From Chelatococcus composti (GTDB lineage Bacteria; Pseudomonadota; Alphaproteobacteria; Rhizobiales; Beijerinckiaceae): a DNA stretch of 64,000 nucleotides. A model generated the notes under the pieces. The model was not told the origin of the DNA and made no database searches. It saw nothing but the letters and a program-made list of their open reading frames with translations. The stretch is taken from assembly GCF_014201415.1 (NCBI RefSeq), contig NZ_JACHEH010000007.1:124001-188000 (forward strand). Direction: 5' to 3'. A program made the position numbers and the translations under genes. Shown in pieces: positions 1 to 9,581 of this stretch (its first letter is position 1; every line of letters starts with the position of its first letter).

Positions 1-318
1 ATCGACGGCTTCATGGCCCAGGCCGGCTGCCCCTACGGCACGGGCACCGGCGGCTCTGACCTGCCGGACCTGAAGGCCGAGTTCAACGAGGAGCCGCACG
101 TGCGTGGCACCTGCTCCATGGCCCGCACTCAGTATCCCCACTCGGCCAATTCGCAGTTCTTCATCTGCTTCGACGATGCGCGCTTCCTCGACCGGCAGTA
201 CACCGTCTGGGGCAAGGTCATCGAGGGTATGGAGAACGTCGACCAGCTGAAGCGCGGCGAGCCCGTGCGCGACCCCGACAAGATCATCTCGATGCGTGTC
301 GCGGCCGACGCGGCATAA
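1..318 (+). CDS. Cyclophilin-type peptidyl-prolyl cis-trans isomerase, C-terminal part
   Basis: The reading frame is open from the first base, so the N-terminus lies outside the window and 105 residues are visible. The piece carries the cyclophilin core: FMAQAG near the start, a GTGTGG turn, and SQFFICFDD, where the FF pair and the following loop line the proline-binding groove. It ends with the usual VWGKVIEGM strand and helix. Family members isomerise Xaa-Pro bonds during protein folding. With the signal-peptide region missing, cytoplasmic and periplasmic forms cannot be told apart. It lies upstream of queA in the same direction, with a 215-bp gap that argues against tight coupling. Confidence 0.9.
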   Translation: MDGFMAQAGCPYGTGTGGSDLPDLKAEFNEEPHVRGTCSMARTQYPHSANSQFFICFDDARFLDRQYTVWGKVIEGMENVDQLKRGEPVRDPDKIISMRVAADAA

Positions 319-344
319 TATTGGCTGAACGCGGGCAGACCGGG

Positions 345-422
345 TGCCTCGCAGGTGGCGCCCGGGCTCAGCACGGCCGGGTGGCCCGGCTCCTGCCCGC
401 CGGCCGCGTGGCCCGCGAGGCA
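345..422 (+). promoter_or_regulatory. Structured GC-rich leader upstream of queA
   Basis: A perfect 8-bp inverted repeat (TGCCTCGC at 345-352, GCGAGGCA at 415-422) encloses a second perfect hairpin (GCCGGG 376-381, CCCGGC 385-390). No T-run follows, so it is not an obvious terminator. It lies 112 bp before the queA start and may be a structured 5' leader. No known riboswitch motif was recognised. Confidence 0.3.
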
Positions 423-533
423 AGGCAGTGAGGGCTGGCTGGGCATGCCTGCATGCGGAAGGCACACTGGCAAGCCCCCTGCCGGCCGCCTAAGTCCTGT
501 CTCGAAGCCCCTCGTTTCATTCGGGAAGAACCG

Positions 534-1628
534 TTGCGCGTCGATCTGTTCGACTTCGAACTGCCGGAAGAGAGCATCGCCCTGCGGCCGGCGAACCCGC
601 GCGACAGCGCGCGCATGCTCGTCGTGGACCCGCGCGAAGGCCGGCGGGAGGACCGCATCGTGCGCGAGCTGCCGGGCCTGCTGCAACCGGGCGACGTCCT
701 CGTTCTCAACGACACGCGCGTCATTCCTGCGCGCCTTTCCGGCATACGGGTGAGGGGGGAGGCGGTCTCCCGTGTCGAGGTGACGCTCCACAAGCGCGAG
801 GGGGCGGATCTGTGGCGCGCTTTCGCTCGCCCAGGCAAGCGCCTGCTGGCGGGTGACCGTATCCGCTTCGGCGAGGAGGCCGAGAGCATGGCCTGCCTGC
901 TCGCCGCGCTCGACGCAGAGGTCGCGGAGAAGGGCGAGGGCGGCGAGGTGCTGCTGCGCTTCGCCTTCGCGGGCCCGGCGCTCGACGAGGCGATCGCACG
1001 CCTCGGGCGCATGCCGCTGCCGCCCTACATTGCCTCGAAGCGCCCCGACGACGCCGCCGACCTCAGGGACTACCAGACCATCTACGCCCGCCACGACGGC
1101 GCCGTCGCTGCGCCCACTGCGGGTCTCCACTTCACCGGCGAGCTGTTCTCGGCGCTCGACGCGCGCGGCATCGCACGGCACTTCGTGACACTGCACGTTG
1201 GCGCCGGCACCTTCCTGCCGGTGAAGGTGGAGGACACGCGCGACCACCGCATGCATTCCGAGTGGGGCACGATCGATGCGCCCACCGCCGCGGCCCTCAA
1301 CGCCGCCCGCGCTGAGGGCCGGCGCATCGTCGCCGTCGGCACGACGGCCCTGCGCCTTCTGGAGAGCGCCGTGCGCCCCGACGGCACCTTCGAGGCCTGG
1401 AGCGGCGATACGGCGATCTTCATCACGCCGGGCTATCGCTTCCGCGCCGTCGACGTGCTGATGACCAATTTCCACCTGCCGCGCTCGACGCTCTTCATGC
1501 TGGTCTGTGCCTTTGCCGGCATGGAGACGATGAAAGCGGCCTATGCCCACGCCATCGCGGCCGGCTATCGCTTCTATTCCTACGGCGATGCCTGCCTGCT
1601 GTTCCGTGCGCCGGAGACGCCAGCATGA
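534..1628 (+). CDS. queA: S-adenosylmethionine:tRNA ribosyltransferase-isomerase QueA
   Basis: QueA transfers and isomerises the ribosyl group of SAM onto preQ1 at tRNA position 34, giving epoxyqueuosine. The 364-residue product has the family start ([12 protein letters not shown]...LRPA), the central [22 protein letters not shown] block, and the C-terminal [14 protein letters not shown] block. I chose the TTG at 534: family similarity begins exactly there, and a GGAAG ribosome-binding site sits 5 bases upstream. The open frame extends further back to 453, but that stretch is unlike QueA. The stop overlaps the tgt start (ATGA), so queA and tgt are translationally coupled parts of the queuosine pathway. 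Confidence 0.95.
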   Translation: MRVDLFDFELPEESIALRPANPRDSARMLVVDPREGRREDRIVRELPGLLQPGDVLVLNDTRVIPARLSGIRVRGEAVSRVEVTLHKREGADLWRAFARPGKRLLAGDRIRFGEEAESMACLLAALDAEVAEKGEGGEVLLRFAFAGPALDEAIARLGRMPLPPYIASKRPDDAADLRDYQTIYARHDGAVAAPTAGLHFTGELFSALDARGIARHFVTLHVGAGTFLPVKVEDTRDHRMHSEWGTIDAPTAAALNAARAEGRRIVAVGTTALRLLESAVRPDGTFEAWSGDTAIFITPGYRFRAVDVLMTNFHLPRSTLFMLVCAFAGMETMKAAYAHAIAAGYRFYSYGDACLLFRAPETPA

Positions 1629-2767
1629 CCGTTTCCTTCACCTTCACCCCCGGCAAGACGTGCGGCGCCGCCCGCACGGGCGAGATCCGCATGCCGCGGG
1701 GTGTCATCCGCACGCCGGCCTTCATGCCTGTCGGAACGGCGGCCACCGTCAAGGCCATGTATCCCGACCAGGTGAAGGCGCTGGGGGCCGACGTCGTTCT
1801 GGGCAACACCTATCACCTCATGCTGCGTCCGGGGGCGGAGCGGGTGGCCGCGCTCGGCGGCCTGCACAAGTTCATGAACTGGCCCTATCCGATCCTGACG
1901 GACTCGGGCGGTTTCCAGGTCATGTCGCTGGCGCAGCTGCGCAAGATCGACGAGAACGGCGTCACGTTCCAGTCGCACCTCGACGGTTCGACGCACGTCC
2001 TGACGCCGGAGCGGTCGATCGAGATCCAGGGCCTGCTCGGTTCCGACATCCAGATGCAGCTCGACGAATGCGTGCGGCTCCCGTGCCCGGAGGCGGTGGC
2101 GGAGAAGGCGATGCGCCTCTCCCTGCGCTGGGCCGAGCGCTGCAAGATTGCCTTCGGCACGCAGCCCGAGCGGGCGCTGTTCGGCATCGTACAGGGTGGC
2201 GAGGTGCCGCGCCTGCGCATCGAGAGCGCGCGCGAGCTGGTCAACATGGGGCTCGACGGCTATGCCATCGGCGGCCTCGCCGTCGGCGAGCCGCAGCACG
2301 TCATGCTCGCCATGATCGAGACGGTGATGCCCTATCTGCCTGAGGGCAAGCCGCGCTACCTCATGGGCGTCGGCACGCCGGACGACATCGTCGAGGCCGT
2401 GCGCCGCGGCATCGACATGTTCGACTGCGTGATGCCCACGCGGGCCGGCCGGCACGGCCTCGCCTACACCCGCTTCGGGCGCATCAACCTGCGCAACGCG
2501 CGTCACGCGGACGACCCGCGGCCGCTCGATCCCGAATCCAAATGCCCGGCGTCGAACACCTACAGCCGCGCCTACCTGCACCACCTCGTCAAGGCGGGCG
2601 AGATTCTCGGCATGATGCTGCTGACGTGGAACAATCTCGCCTATTATCAGGATCTCATGGCCGGCCTGCGCCGCGCCATCGCGGAAGACCGCCTCGACGA
2701 CTTCATCGCCGAAACGAGGGCGGGCTGGGCACGCGGCGAGAGTGACGGAGAGGTGGCCACCAGCTAA
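1625..2767 (+). CDS. tgt: tRNA-guanine transglycosylase
   Basis: This enzyme exchanges guanine-34 for preQ1 in GUN-anticodon tRNAs, the step before QueA. The 380 residues show the expected TIM-barrel motifs: [11 protein letters not shown] with the general Asp, GIVQGG, GGLAVGE, and [12 protein letters not shown] with the nucleophilic Asp. The C-terminal zinc site is atypical. Where bacterial Tgt usually reads CxCxxC before YSRAYLHHL, this protein reads S305-x-C307-x-x-S310, so two of the three cysteines are serine. From memory, other alphaproteobacterial Tgt sequences look similar, so loss of function is not implied. It overlaps queA by four bases and converges on the gene at 2774. Confidence 0.95.
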   Translation: MTVSFTFTPGKTCGAARTGEIRMPRGVIRTPAFMPVGTAATVKAMYPDQVKALGADVVLGNTYHLMLRPGAERVAALGGLHKFMNWPYPILTDSGGFQVMSLAQLRKIDENGVTFQSHLDGSTHVLTPERSIEIQGLLGSDIQMQLDECVRLPCPEAVAEKAMRLSLRWAERCKIAFGTQPERALFGIVQGGEVPRLRIESARELVNMGLDGYAIGGLAVGEPQHVMLAMIETVMPYLPEGKPRYLMGVGTPDDIVEAVRRGIDMFDCVMPTRAGRHGLAYTRFGRINLRNARHADDPRPLDPESKCPASNTYSRAYLHHLVKAGEILGMMLLTWNNLAYYQDLMAGLRRAIAEDRLDDFIAETRAGWARGESDGEVATS

Positions 2768-2773
2768 GCGGCC

Positions 2774-3883
2774 TCACCAGGCCGGGGAGGCGGGCGTCAC
2801 GAAGAAGCCGTCCTCCGCCTCGGTCGTCCCGTTCATCGCGGCCGCCAGCATGTCCTCGATGCGGCGGGCGATGCCGATGCGGTAGTGCATCGGATCCCAG
2901 TAGTTGCTGTCCTCCCGCGTGACGGGGGAGGAGCGCCGGAAATCGACCAGCAGTGCGCCGCGCCTCTTGGCAATATCGACGAGCGCCGCCTTGCAGGCGG
3001 TCTCGACGGCGACGGCCCGGCTGCCCGGCCGCGGCTGCACGGCGACATGCACCGGTGGCAGCACGATCATCTTTCGCGTCTCGGCCGGCGCGCGGGCCAG
3101 CATCGCATCAAGCCACGCGAGCGCCGGAAAGCGCCAGCTGGCACGCTCCGCTTCGCTCACCGTCTCGGCCGGCACGACGGGCGTGATCTGCCGCGGCTCG
3201 CGCCCCTGCCAGATGTGCATGCGCGCGCGGGCGAGGTCGTAGCGCTCCTCCGGCGGCACGAAGACCTCGTATCCGTCGCCACGAATGCGCTCGTCCATCA
3301 GGCCAAGCCGGTAGGCCGCGACGCGCAGGGCGATCTCGAGGTTCTTCGAGTTGAAGAGATAGGCCCAGTCGTTGAGCCGGTCATCATCATAGAGCCACGG
3401 CGGGAAGGGACGTGGCGTCAGGCGCCTGGCTTCGCTGTCCGCATCGTGGTCGCACCACGGTGCATCGATGCCGAAGACGAGCACCTGCGGCTTCGGGGTG
3501 TGGCGCAGGAAGAGATCGGCGATCTGCATCTGCTCCCACGGTGTGGCGGCGTTCATGGCGAGGTTGGCGAAGCGCCCCCCAAGCAGCGTATCGAGCCGCT
3601 GCGGATCGAGCAGCCGGACCGTCGAGGTGCCGAAGACGGCCGAGGAATAGCGTCCGCTGCGCACGATCTGCGGATAGACGTAGCGCTGGTTGATATCCAT
3701 CAGCGGGCCGAGCTCGCCCGCACCGCGCGTGACGCCGTAGGGGTCGAAGCCGGCGATGATGCCGTAGGCAAGGGCGCAGAGCGCGAGCACGGCAAGGAGG
3801 AAGGTGCAACAGAAGCGCCGCGCCAGCGCCTCGTTCTGCGCGCTGCCGACTCCTTCCGACGGCAGGCCTGCTGTCGACATCAT
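2774..3883 (-). CDS. Membrane-anchored SGNH-like protein of unknown function
   Basis: I do not recognise a named family. The 369-residue protein has a short cytoplasmic start and one hydrophobic segment (roughly residues 23-45, CCTFLLAVLALCALAYGII), then a large extracytoplasmic domain. That domain contains a GTST turn after a beta-strand (VFGTSTVRLLDP) and a late DSNYWDPMHYR block. Together these resemble the Ser and Asp-His ends of SGNH/AlgX/DltD-type O-acyl-transfer or esterase domains. That reading is inference. I chose the ATG at 3883 because AAGGGA lies 6 bases upstream. Its start is only 22 bp from the tRNA-Lys-like repeat at 3906, so its original upstream region may have been replaced by the integrated DNA. 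Confidence 0.7.
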   Translation of the reverse strand: MMSTAGLPSEGVGSAQNEALARRFCCTFLLAVLALCALAYGIIAGFDPYGVTRGAGELGPLMDINQRYVYPQIVRSGRYSSAVFGTSTVRLLDPQRLDTLLGGRFANLAMNAATPWEQMQIADLFLRHTPKPQVLVFGIDAPWCDHDADSEARRLTPRPFPPWLYDDDRLNDWAYLFNSKNLEIALRVAAYRLGLMDERIRGDGYEVFVPPEERYDLARARMHIWQGREPRQITPVVPAETVSEAERASWRFPALAWLDAMLARAPAETRKMIVLPPVHVAVQPRPGSRAVAVETACKAALVDIAKRRGALLVDFRRSSPVTREDSNYWDPMHYRIGIARRIEDMLAAAMNGTTEAEDGFFVTPASPAW

Positions 3884-3905
3884 CTGCAATCCCTTGCCGG
3901 CGGCG

Positions 3906-3941
3906 GGTGAGCGCGCTGGGGCTTGAACCCAGGACCTACTG
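3906..3941 (-). repeat. Direct repeat of the tRNA-Lys 3' end (att-like copy)
   Basis: The sequence matches 5937-5972 at 35 of 36 positions (a T/C difference at position 19). It covers the acceptor 3' strand, T arm, variable loop and part of the anticodon stem. Beyond it the match breaks at the anticodon loop and the 5' half of a tRNA is absent, so this is not a functional tRNA gene. Confidence 0.8.
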
Positions 3942-3978
3942 CCCAGAAGTCAACGAACAACTATTTATTATCAACGGC

Positions 3979-4418
3979 TTATACGGAGCCAGTGTCCGAT
4001 TTCAACTCCAAATCAGGCGCAAGTCGTATGGTGTCGGGCCGCAGCATATCGCACGCGGCCTCAACATTCCGTCGAAGAACGCGCGCAACGCAACCGGCTA
4101 TTCCAGCAGCTGTCCGGGCTGCGTGGCACCGAATTTGCGATGATTGGCCTCCCCGTCACCTGCACGAAGCCTTCGCCGCCCCATGGATGGTAGAGCTTGG
4201 CGCGCAGATCCTTCTCACCACCGCATTCGCGGATCGGCGGCATGGTCTGGGCCGTCCCGTGACGACGGCCGCCAGCATGTGGGCAAGGGGGCGAAGGTCC
4301 TTGGGCAGCGCCGCTCCCACTCGGCGAGGATCTCGATCCCGTCGACCTGTGCCGACGTGAGCCGCCCGCCAAACGGCGACCGGCGCACGCAGCTGAAGAA
4401 CGTCCTGCGATCGATCAG
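3979..4418 (-). pseudogene. Broken GH19-like phage lysozyme
   Basis: Family-like sequence is scattered over several minus-strand frames. It starts near 4418 with IDRRTFFSCVRRSPFGG and a QVDGIEILAEWE helix, passes to AHMLAAVV, then in another frame TAQTMPPIRECGGEKDLRAK followed by GEGFVQVTG. After a further shift it reads EANHRKFGATQPGQLLE, then an in-frame TAG, then ALRAFFDGML. This order matches endolysins of rhizobial phages (GH19-like, with the YxGRGxVQxT block). At least three frame changes and one stop show the gene is dead. It supports a phage origin for the tract beside tRNA-Lys. Confidence 0.65.
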
Positions 4419-4485
4419 TGTCCCCAGTGTCGTGAGCTGGAGGCATGATGACGCGCAATGACCAGCGTTAATGCCGCGGAATCCG

Positions 4486-5507
4486 CTAGGCAGATCGGCG
4501 GCGAGTCGTCCCTTGCAGAACGGAAACTGAGGGAAACGCGAGCTTTTCTCCTGACCTGACAGCATCACGGAGCCGGTTGATCAGCGGATTGATCACCGCA
4601 TTCATGATGATCGTCATGTCAATCGACACGATCAGGACAACAATCGCGAAAGTATAGCTCCGCTCTCTCGGCATCCATAGCTGCGCGACCATCGCCGCCG
4701 TGAAGTGGATCAGGTATATGGGATAACTGAGATCGCCGATCAGATCGTCGATTTTCTGGATGACGGTCCCCTGATATGCTTTCGCGATCTCGTACATGGA
4801 AACAGCGAACACCGCTGTTGCGGCCAGAACCGTTGCGCGCCCGGCGGCGTAGCCGCGGCCGCTGCTCACGTAGACCATAGTGGCGGCGATCACCAAGGCC
4901 GATACGCCGCAAAGACCGGCGCCCACCGACGGTCTATGAGCCCTCTAGCGTGGTATGCCAGCGCGCCAAGCGCAAAAGGCAATGATGCCGCGGACGGCAG
5001 GAAGTAGTTAAGGTCCGCATTCTTGGGCGCATAGTCCGCCGCAAGGACACTGTATACCAAGCTGACCAGGAACCAGAGCAGGGTGCGTCCAGGGGTCTTC
5101 GACAGACCGAGGCCGATGAGGACATAGAACACGATCTCGTTGGTGACGGCCCACGCGGTCGGCAAAAGCTGAGGGGATGTCTGCCAGTAATTGACGTAAA
5201 GCAGAGCGGCGGCCCATCCGCCGACGCTGTCGGGCAGACCGATAAACGGGCGGGAGCCAGCCACGCCTGCCAGCAAAAGCACGGCGGTTATCGCCATCGC
5301 CAGCCAGTAGTGCGGATAGAGGCGCAGGAAGCGGTTCAGCGCAAACGCCTCCGGCCGCCCCCGGTACGCTGTGTCCATGAGCATCGTCATCAGGAAACCG
5401 CTGAGGGTGAAGAAAGCGAAGACGGCCATGGAGCCAACGAGCCGAGCCGGGCTGAAATGTTGCAGGACAACGAGCGCCGCAAGAATCGTTCTGAAAGTGC
5501 CGAACAT
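4486..5507 (-). pseudogene. Acyltransferase family 3 (OafA-like O-acyltransferase), frameshifted
   Basis: The N-terminal part (MFGTFRTILAALVVLQHFS from about 5507) has the family's H in LQHF, the FFTLSGFLM segment and the RFLRLYPHYW motif, followed by several membrane helices. It runs out of frame near 4926-4890. The neighbouring minus frame continues the same protein with GAGLCGVSALVIAATMVY and the conserved LGDLSYPIYLIHF helix, ending at 4486. One frameshift therefore splits a protein of about 340 residues with roughly ten membrane helices. Relatives acylate O-antigen or other surface glycans. A single sequencing error would also explain the split, but the neighbourhood is decayed. Confidence 0.75.
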
Positions 5508-5935
5508 GAGCAATATCCGCTGATCAAACGCGCGGAATACAACCCTGACTGGCACGCCGCGGTCAAGCATTGGCCGAGGCCGCAAACTGAGAAACGCGGC
5601 AAGACAATTCCGACAAGAGCCCGTCCGCGCCGCGTCGATCGGCTCCCGGTCAGCCGGGTGGACGGCACGCCTGTGCCCAAGAACGGGCTATCCCGCCGCT
5701 AGAAAAGTTGGCAGCTGCCCTCGCACGATGGCAGCGAGGCCATGCCGATGGGGCCGGCGACCTGCGCCGGGACAATCGATCGCCGGTTGAAGGGGGAAGC
5801 CGGCCGACAGAGAACGAAAGGCGCATGCACGGCGGCGCGACCACCTTTCGGAATCTCAAGGCGCCCGCCTTTTCGGCCGTTGATCTTCTTTCCGGCGCCG
5901 GAACCGGAAACACAGCAAATTCAACCGCTTGGCGG
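5508..5935. other. Gene-free stretch between acyltransferase remnant and tRNA-Lys
   Basis: I see no convincing gene here. Open frames on both strands are Arg/Pro-rich shadows without ribosome-binding sites or recognisable motifs. It belongs to the interior of the decayed element. Confidence 0.6.
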
Positions 5936-6011
5936 TGGTGAGCGCGCTGGGGCTCGAACCCAGGACCTACTGATTAAAAGTCAGTTGCTCTACCGGCTGA
6001 GCTACGCGCTC
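5936..6011 (-). tRNA. tRNA-Lys (UUU)
   Basis: The minus strand folds into a full cloverleaf. Acceptor GAGCGCG pairs with CGCGCTC, the anticodon stem ACTGA/TCAGT encloses loop CTTTTAA (anticodon UUU), and the T arm is CTGGG-TTCGAGC-CCCAG. The CCA is encoded at 5936-5938. It lies 54 bp downstream of accC in the same direction but has its own promoter. Its 3' 36 bases recur at 3906-3941, marking it as an integration target. Confidence 0.97.
5937..5972 (-). repeat. tRNA-Lys 3' end, partner of the repeat at 3906-3941
   Basis: This is the intact-tRNA copy of the direct repeat, 35/36 identical to 3906-3941 in the same orientation and about 2.03 kb away. The pair is the attL/attR-like signature of an integration event. 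Confidence 0.8.
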
Positions 6012-6025
6012 GCTGTGGTCCGCCT

Positions 6026-6054
6026 CAGATACGGGTATCGTCCCGGGCGGTCAA
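6026..6054 (-). promoter_or_regulatory. Sigma-70-type promoter for tRNA-Lys
   Basis: On the minus strand TTGACC (6054-6049) and TATCTG (6031-6026) are separated by exactly 17 bases and lie just upstream of the tRNA 5' end at 6011. This is a good match to the housekeeping promoter consensus. Confidence 0.6.
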
Positions 6055-6065
6055 CCACCTTGGCC

Positions 6066-7433
<1,368 letters not shown>

Positions 7434-7443
7434 GCCGACAGCC

Positions 7444-7932
7444 TTACTCGATGACGAGGAGCGGCTCGCCATACTCCACCGGCTGCCCGTCCTCCACCAG
7501 GATCGCCGTGACCGTGCCGGCGCGCGGCGCCAGGATGTCGTTGAAGGTCTTCATGGCCTCGACGAGAAGCAGCTTGTCGCCGACCTCGACGCGCGAGCCC
7601 ACTTCGACGAAGGGCTTGGCATCCGGCGCAGGGCGGCGATAGGCGGTGCCGACCATCGGCGAGGTGACGGCACCGGGATGATCAGCGCCGGGCTTGGCGG
7701 CGGGGGCTGGAGCCGGGGCAGGGGCAGCCGCCGGCGCCGGCGCGGCGGCAGGAGTCGCGGCAACAGGGGCGGCTGCGACGGGAACGGACACGTTGGCGGT
7801 CAGATGGCGAGCGACGCGAATGCGCAGATCGCCCTTTTCCACCTCGATCTCGGAGAGATCGGTGTCGGCGATCAGCTGCGCGAGCTCGCGCACGAGGCTC
7901 GGGTCGATCGGGTTCTGTTTTGCGGTGGCCAT
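7444..7932 (-). CDS. accB: Acetyl-CoA carboxylase, biotin carboxyl carrier protein
   Basis: AccB carries the biotin that shuttles carboxyl groups between AccC and the carboxyltransferase. The 162-residue protein has an N-terminal helix region ([14 protein letters not shown]), a long Ala/Pro linker (about residues 47-80), and a C-terminal biotinyl domain. Biotin is attached at K128 in EAMKTFNDI. The start at 7932 ([10 protein letters not shown]) fits the family. An upstream in-frame ATG at 7962 would overlap the end of aroQ and cannot be excluded. It lies between aroQ and accC. Confidence 0.96.
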   Translation of the reverse strand: MATAKQNPIDPSLVRELAQLIADTDLSEIEVEKGDLRIRVARHLTANVSVPVAAAPVAATPAAAPAPAAAPAPAPAPAAKPGADHPGAVTSPMVGTAYRRPAPDAKPFVEVGSRVEVGDKLLLVEAMKTFNDILAPRAGTVTAILVEDGQPVEYGEPLLVIE

Positions 7933-7951
7933 TGTGGGAATGTCCGTTCGG

Positions 7952-8410
7952 TCAGTTTTCATCGGCGCCCTGGCGCTGCCGCAGGATGCGCACGATGGCA
8001 TCGAGGGCGAGCTCGTAGCTCACCGCACCGAAGCCGCAGATGACGCCGGCGCAGACGGGCGCGATGGTGGAGTGGTGTCGAAAGGCTTCGCGTGCATGCA
8101 CGTTCGACAGGTGAACCTCGATCGCCACCGCGTCGACGGCCTTGATGGCATCGCGCAGGGCAATGGAGGTGTGAGTGTAGGCTGCGGCATTCAGAATGAT
8201 GCCAGCGCCGGCGAGGCCCGCCTCGTGGATGAAGCCGACGAGCTCGCCCTCGACATTCGACTGCCGGCAGACAACCTCGGCACCGAGGCGCGCGCCGAAC
8301 TCGACGAGGCGCTGCTCGATCGCGGCCAGCGTCATGGAGCCGTAGGTCTGTGGCTCGCGGACGCCGAGGAGATTGAGATTGGGACCGTTGATGACGTGAA
8401 CGGCGACCAT
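7952..8410 (-). CDS. aroQ: Type II 3-dehydroquinate dehydratase
   Basis: It dehydrates 3-dehydroquinate to 3-dehydroshikimate in the shikimate pathway. The 152 residues carry the type II signature: [18 protein letters not shown] with the catalytic Tyr, [25 protein letters not shown], and [17 protein letters not shown] with the catalytic His. The size matches the family of about 150. The ATG at 8410 was preferred over 8455 because the conserved strand begins immediately after it. It leads the aroQ-accB-accC operon. Confidence 0.96.
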   Translation of the reverse strand: MVAVHVINGPNLNLLGVREPQTYGSMTLAAIEQRLVEFGARLGAEVVCRQSNVEGELVGFIHEAGLAGAGIILNAAAYTHTSIALRDAIKAVDAVAIEVHLSNVHAREAFRHHSTIAPVCAGVICGFGAVSYELALDAIVRILRQRQGADEN

Positions 8411-8549
8411 TGGGATCTCTAATGCCGTGGCAGACGGCGCGGCCGGGAACGGCACGCGAACCCGGCCCTCTTAGCGCGAAGCGCGTAGGAAAGAAAGACT
8501 TTGCGCGCGAAAGCTGTCCGGCAGCTTGCGTGCCGTCGCAACGCGCCGC

Positions 8550-9329
8550 TCAGCACTGGCTCTTGCCGCACGTCCGCATGGAGGCGATGCGCTGCTTGAT
8601 CGGCTCCGCGCCGACGGCGCCGGGGATGATCGCGTCGCCGATGACGAAGGCGGGCGTACCCGTCAGCGAGAGCTTGTCGCCGAGTTCCAGCGTCTCGGAC
8701 AGCGCCTCGCGGATCTTCGGCGATTCCAGGTCCTTCTGCAGGCGGGCGAGGTCGACGCCCATCTCCTTGGCGACGGCCATGGCGCGATCCTTGCCGACAC
8801 GGCCGCGCGAGTTCATGAGGCGGGTGTGGAACTCGAAGTACTTTTCGCCTTCGAGCTGCTCCCTGACGGCAAGCGCGACGACCGAGGCCTCGACCGAATC
8901 GGGGCCAAGGATCGGCATGTCGCGCAGCACGACGCGCAATTTCGGGTCCGCCTTCGTCAGCGCCACAACATCGCTGACCGCGCGCTTGCAGAAGCCGCAA
9001 TTGTAGTCGAAGAACTCGACGAGTGTGACGTCGCCCTCGGGGTTGCCGACGACGATGCCATGCGGCGATCTGGTCAGTGCCTCGGAATGCGCAGCCAGCG
9101 CCTGCTTCTGGGCATCCTCCTGCGCCTGCTGCTGCCGCCGCTCCAGCTCGACCAGCGCCTCCTGCAGGACCTCGGGGTTCTGGATGAGGTATTCGCGGAT
9201 GATCTTTTCGATACTCGCCCGGTCCTGCGGGGAGACGGTGTCCGACTGCGCCGAGGCGCCTGGGGCCATGAGGCTGGCCGCGAGCCCGTAGGCGACGAGA
9301 ACGGGGGCGAACGAGCGAAGAGCGATCAT
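8550..9329 (-). CDS. Secreted DsbA-family thioredoxin-fold protein
   Basis: The 259-residue protein has a Sec signal peptide (residues 1-27, ending GASA-Q). A Gln/Glu-rich helical segment follows (about 35-80), then a DsbA-type thioredoxin domain. The active site is C111-G-F-C114 and the cis-proline loop is GTPAFVIGD. The helical N-terminal extension is typical of ScsC/BcfH-like periplasmic isomerases, where it drives oligomerisation. That comparison is by layout only. The C-terminus has two further cysteines (CGKSQC). It is probably a periplasmic disulfide oxidase or isomerase. It is transcribed leftward, 139 bp before aroQ. Confidence 0.9.
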   Translation of the reverse strand: MIALRSFAPVLVAYGLAASLMAPGASAQSDTVSPQDRASIEKIIREYLIQNPEVLQEALVELERRQQQAQEDAQKQALAAHSEALTRSPHGIVVGNPEGDVTLVEFFDYNCGFCKRAVSDVVALTKADPKLRVVLRDMPILGPDSVEASVVALAVREQLEGEKYFEFHTRLMNSRGRVGKDRAMAVAKEMGVDLARLQKDLESPKIREALSETLELGDKLSLTGTPAFVIGDAIIPGAVGAEPIKQRIASMRTCGKSQC

Positions 9330-9581
9330 GTCTGGTTCCTGAAAACGGATTGGCGCAGCTTTCCGAGACAGGGAGCACGGCCAGGCGCCAAGATCAAATC
9401 ACCAGCGCGTCAGTGGCCCAACACCGCGACATTTCTGGGGCATGGCGGCCGCGGGGCGAATGGCCGCAGGCGCAGCACCTCGGCGAGCGGCCGCGATTCG
9501 TCACGTGGCGTTGCCATCGGTCCGGTGTGGAGCTAAGCCCCTGGGGCCGAAATATCGGCCAGATCACGATCGAGACTGTCG

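Larger units (their letters stand above)
3906..5972. mobile_element. Decayed integrated element (prophage remnant) at tRNA-Lys
   Basis: A 36-bp direct repeat of the tRNA-Lys 3' end bounds about 2 kb of DNA. The intact tRNA is at one end (5936-6011, minus) and a lone 3' fragment at the other (3906-3941). This is the footprint tyrosine integrases leave when inserting into a tRNA 3' end. The interior is visibly less GC-rich than its flanks in places, and holds a broken phage-type lysozyme gene and a frameshifted acyltransferase gene. No integrase is left. O-acyltransferases are common lysogenic-conversion cargo, which fits a dead prophage, though a non-phage island cannot be excluded. Confidence 0.65.

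Noticed and set aside
3906-3980. A second functional tRNA gene at 3906
   Set aside because: Only the 3' half matches a tRNA; the D arm and 5' acceptor strand are missing and the CCA position reads CCC.
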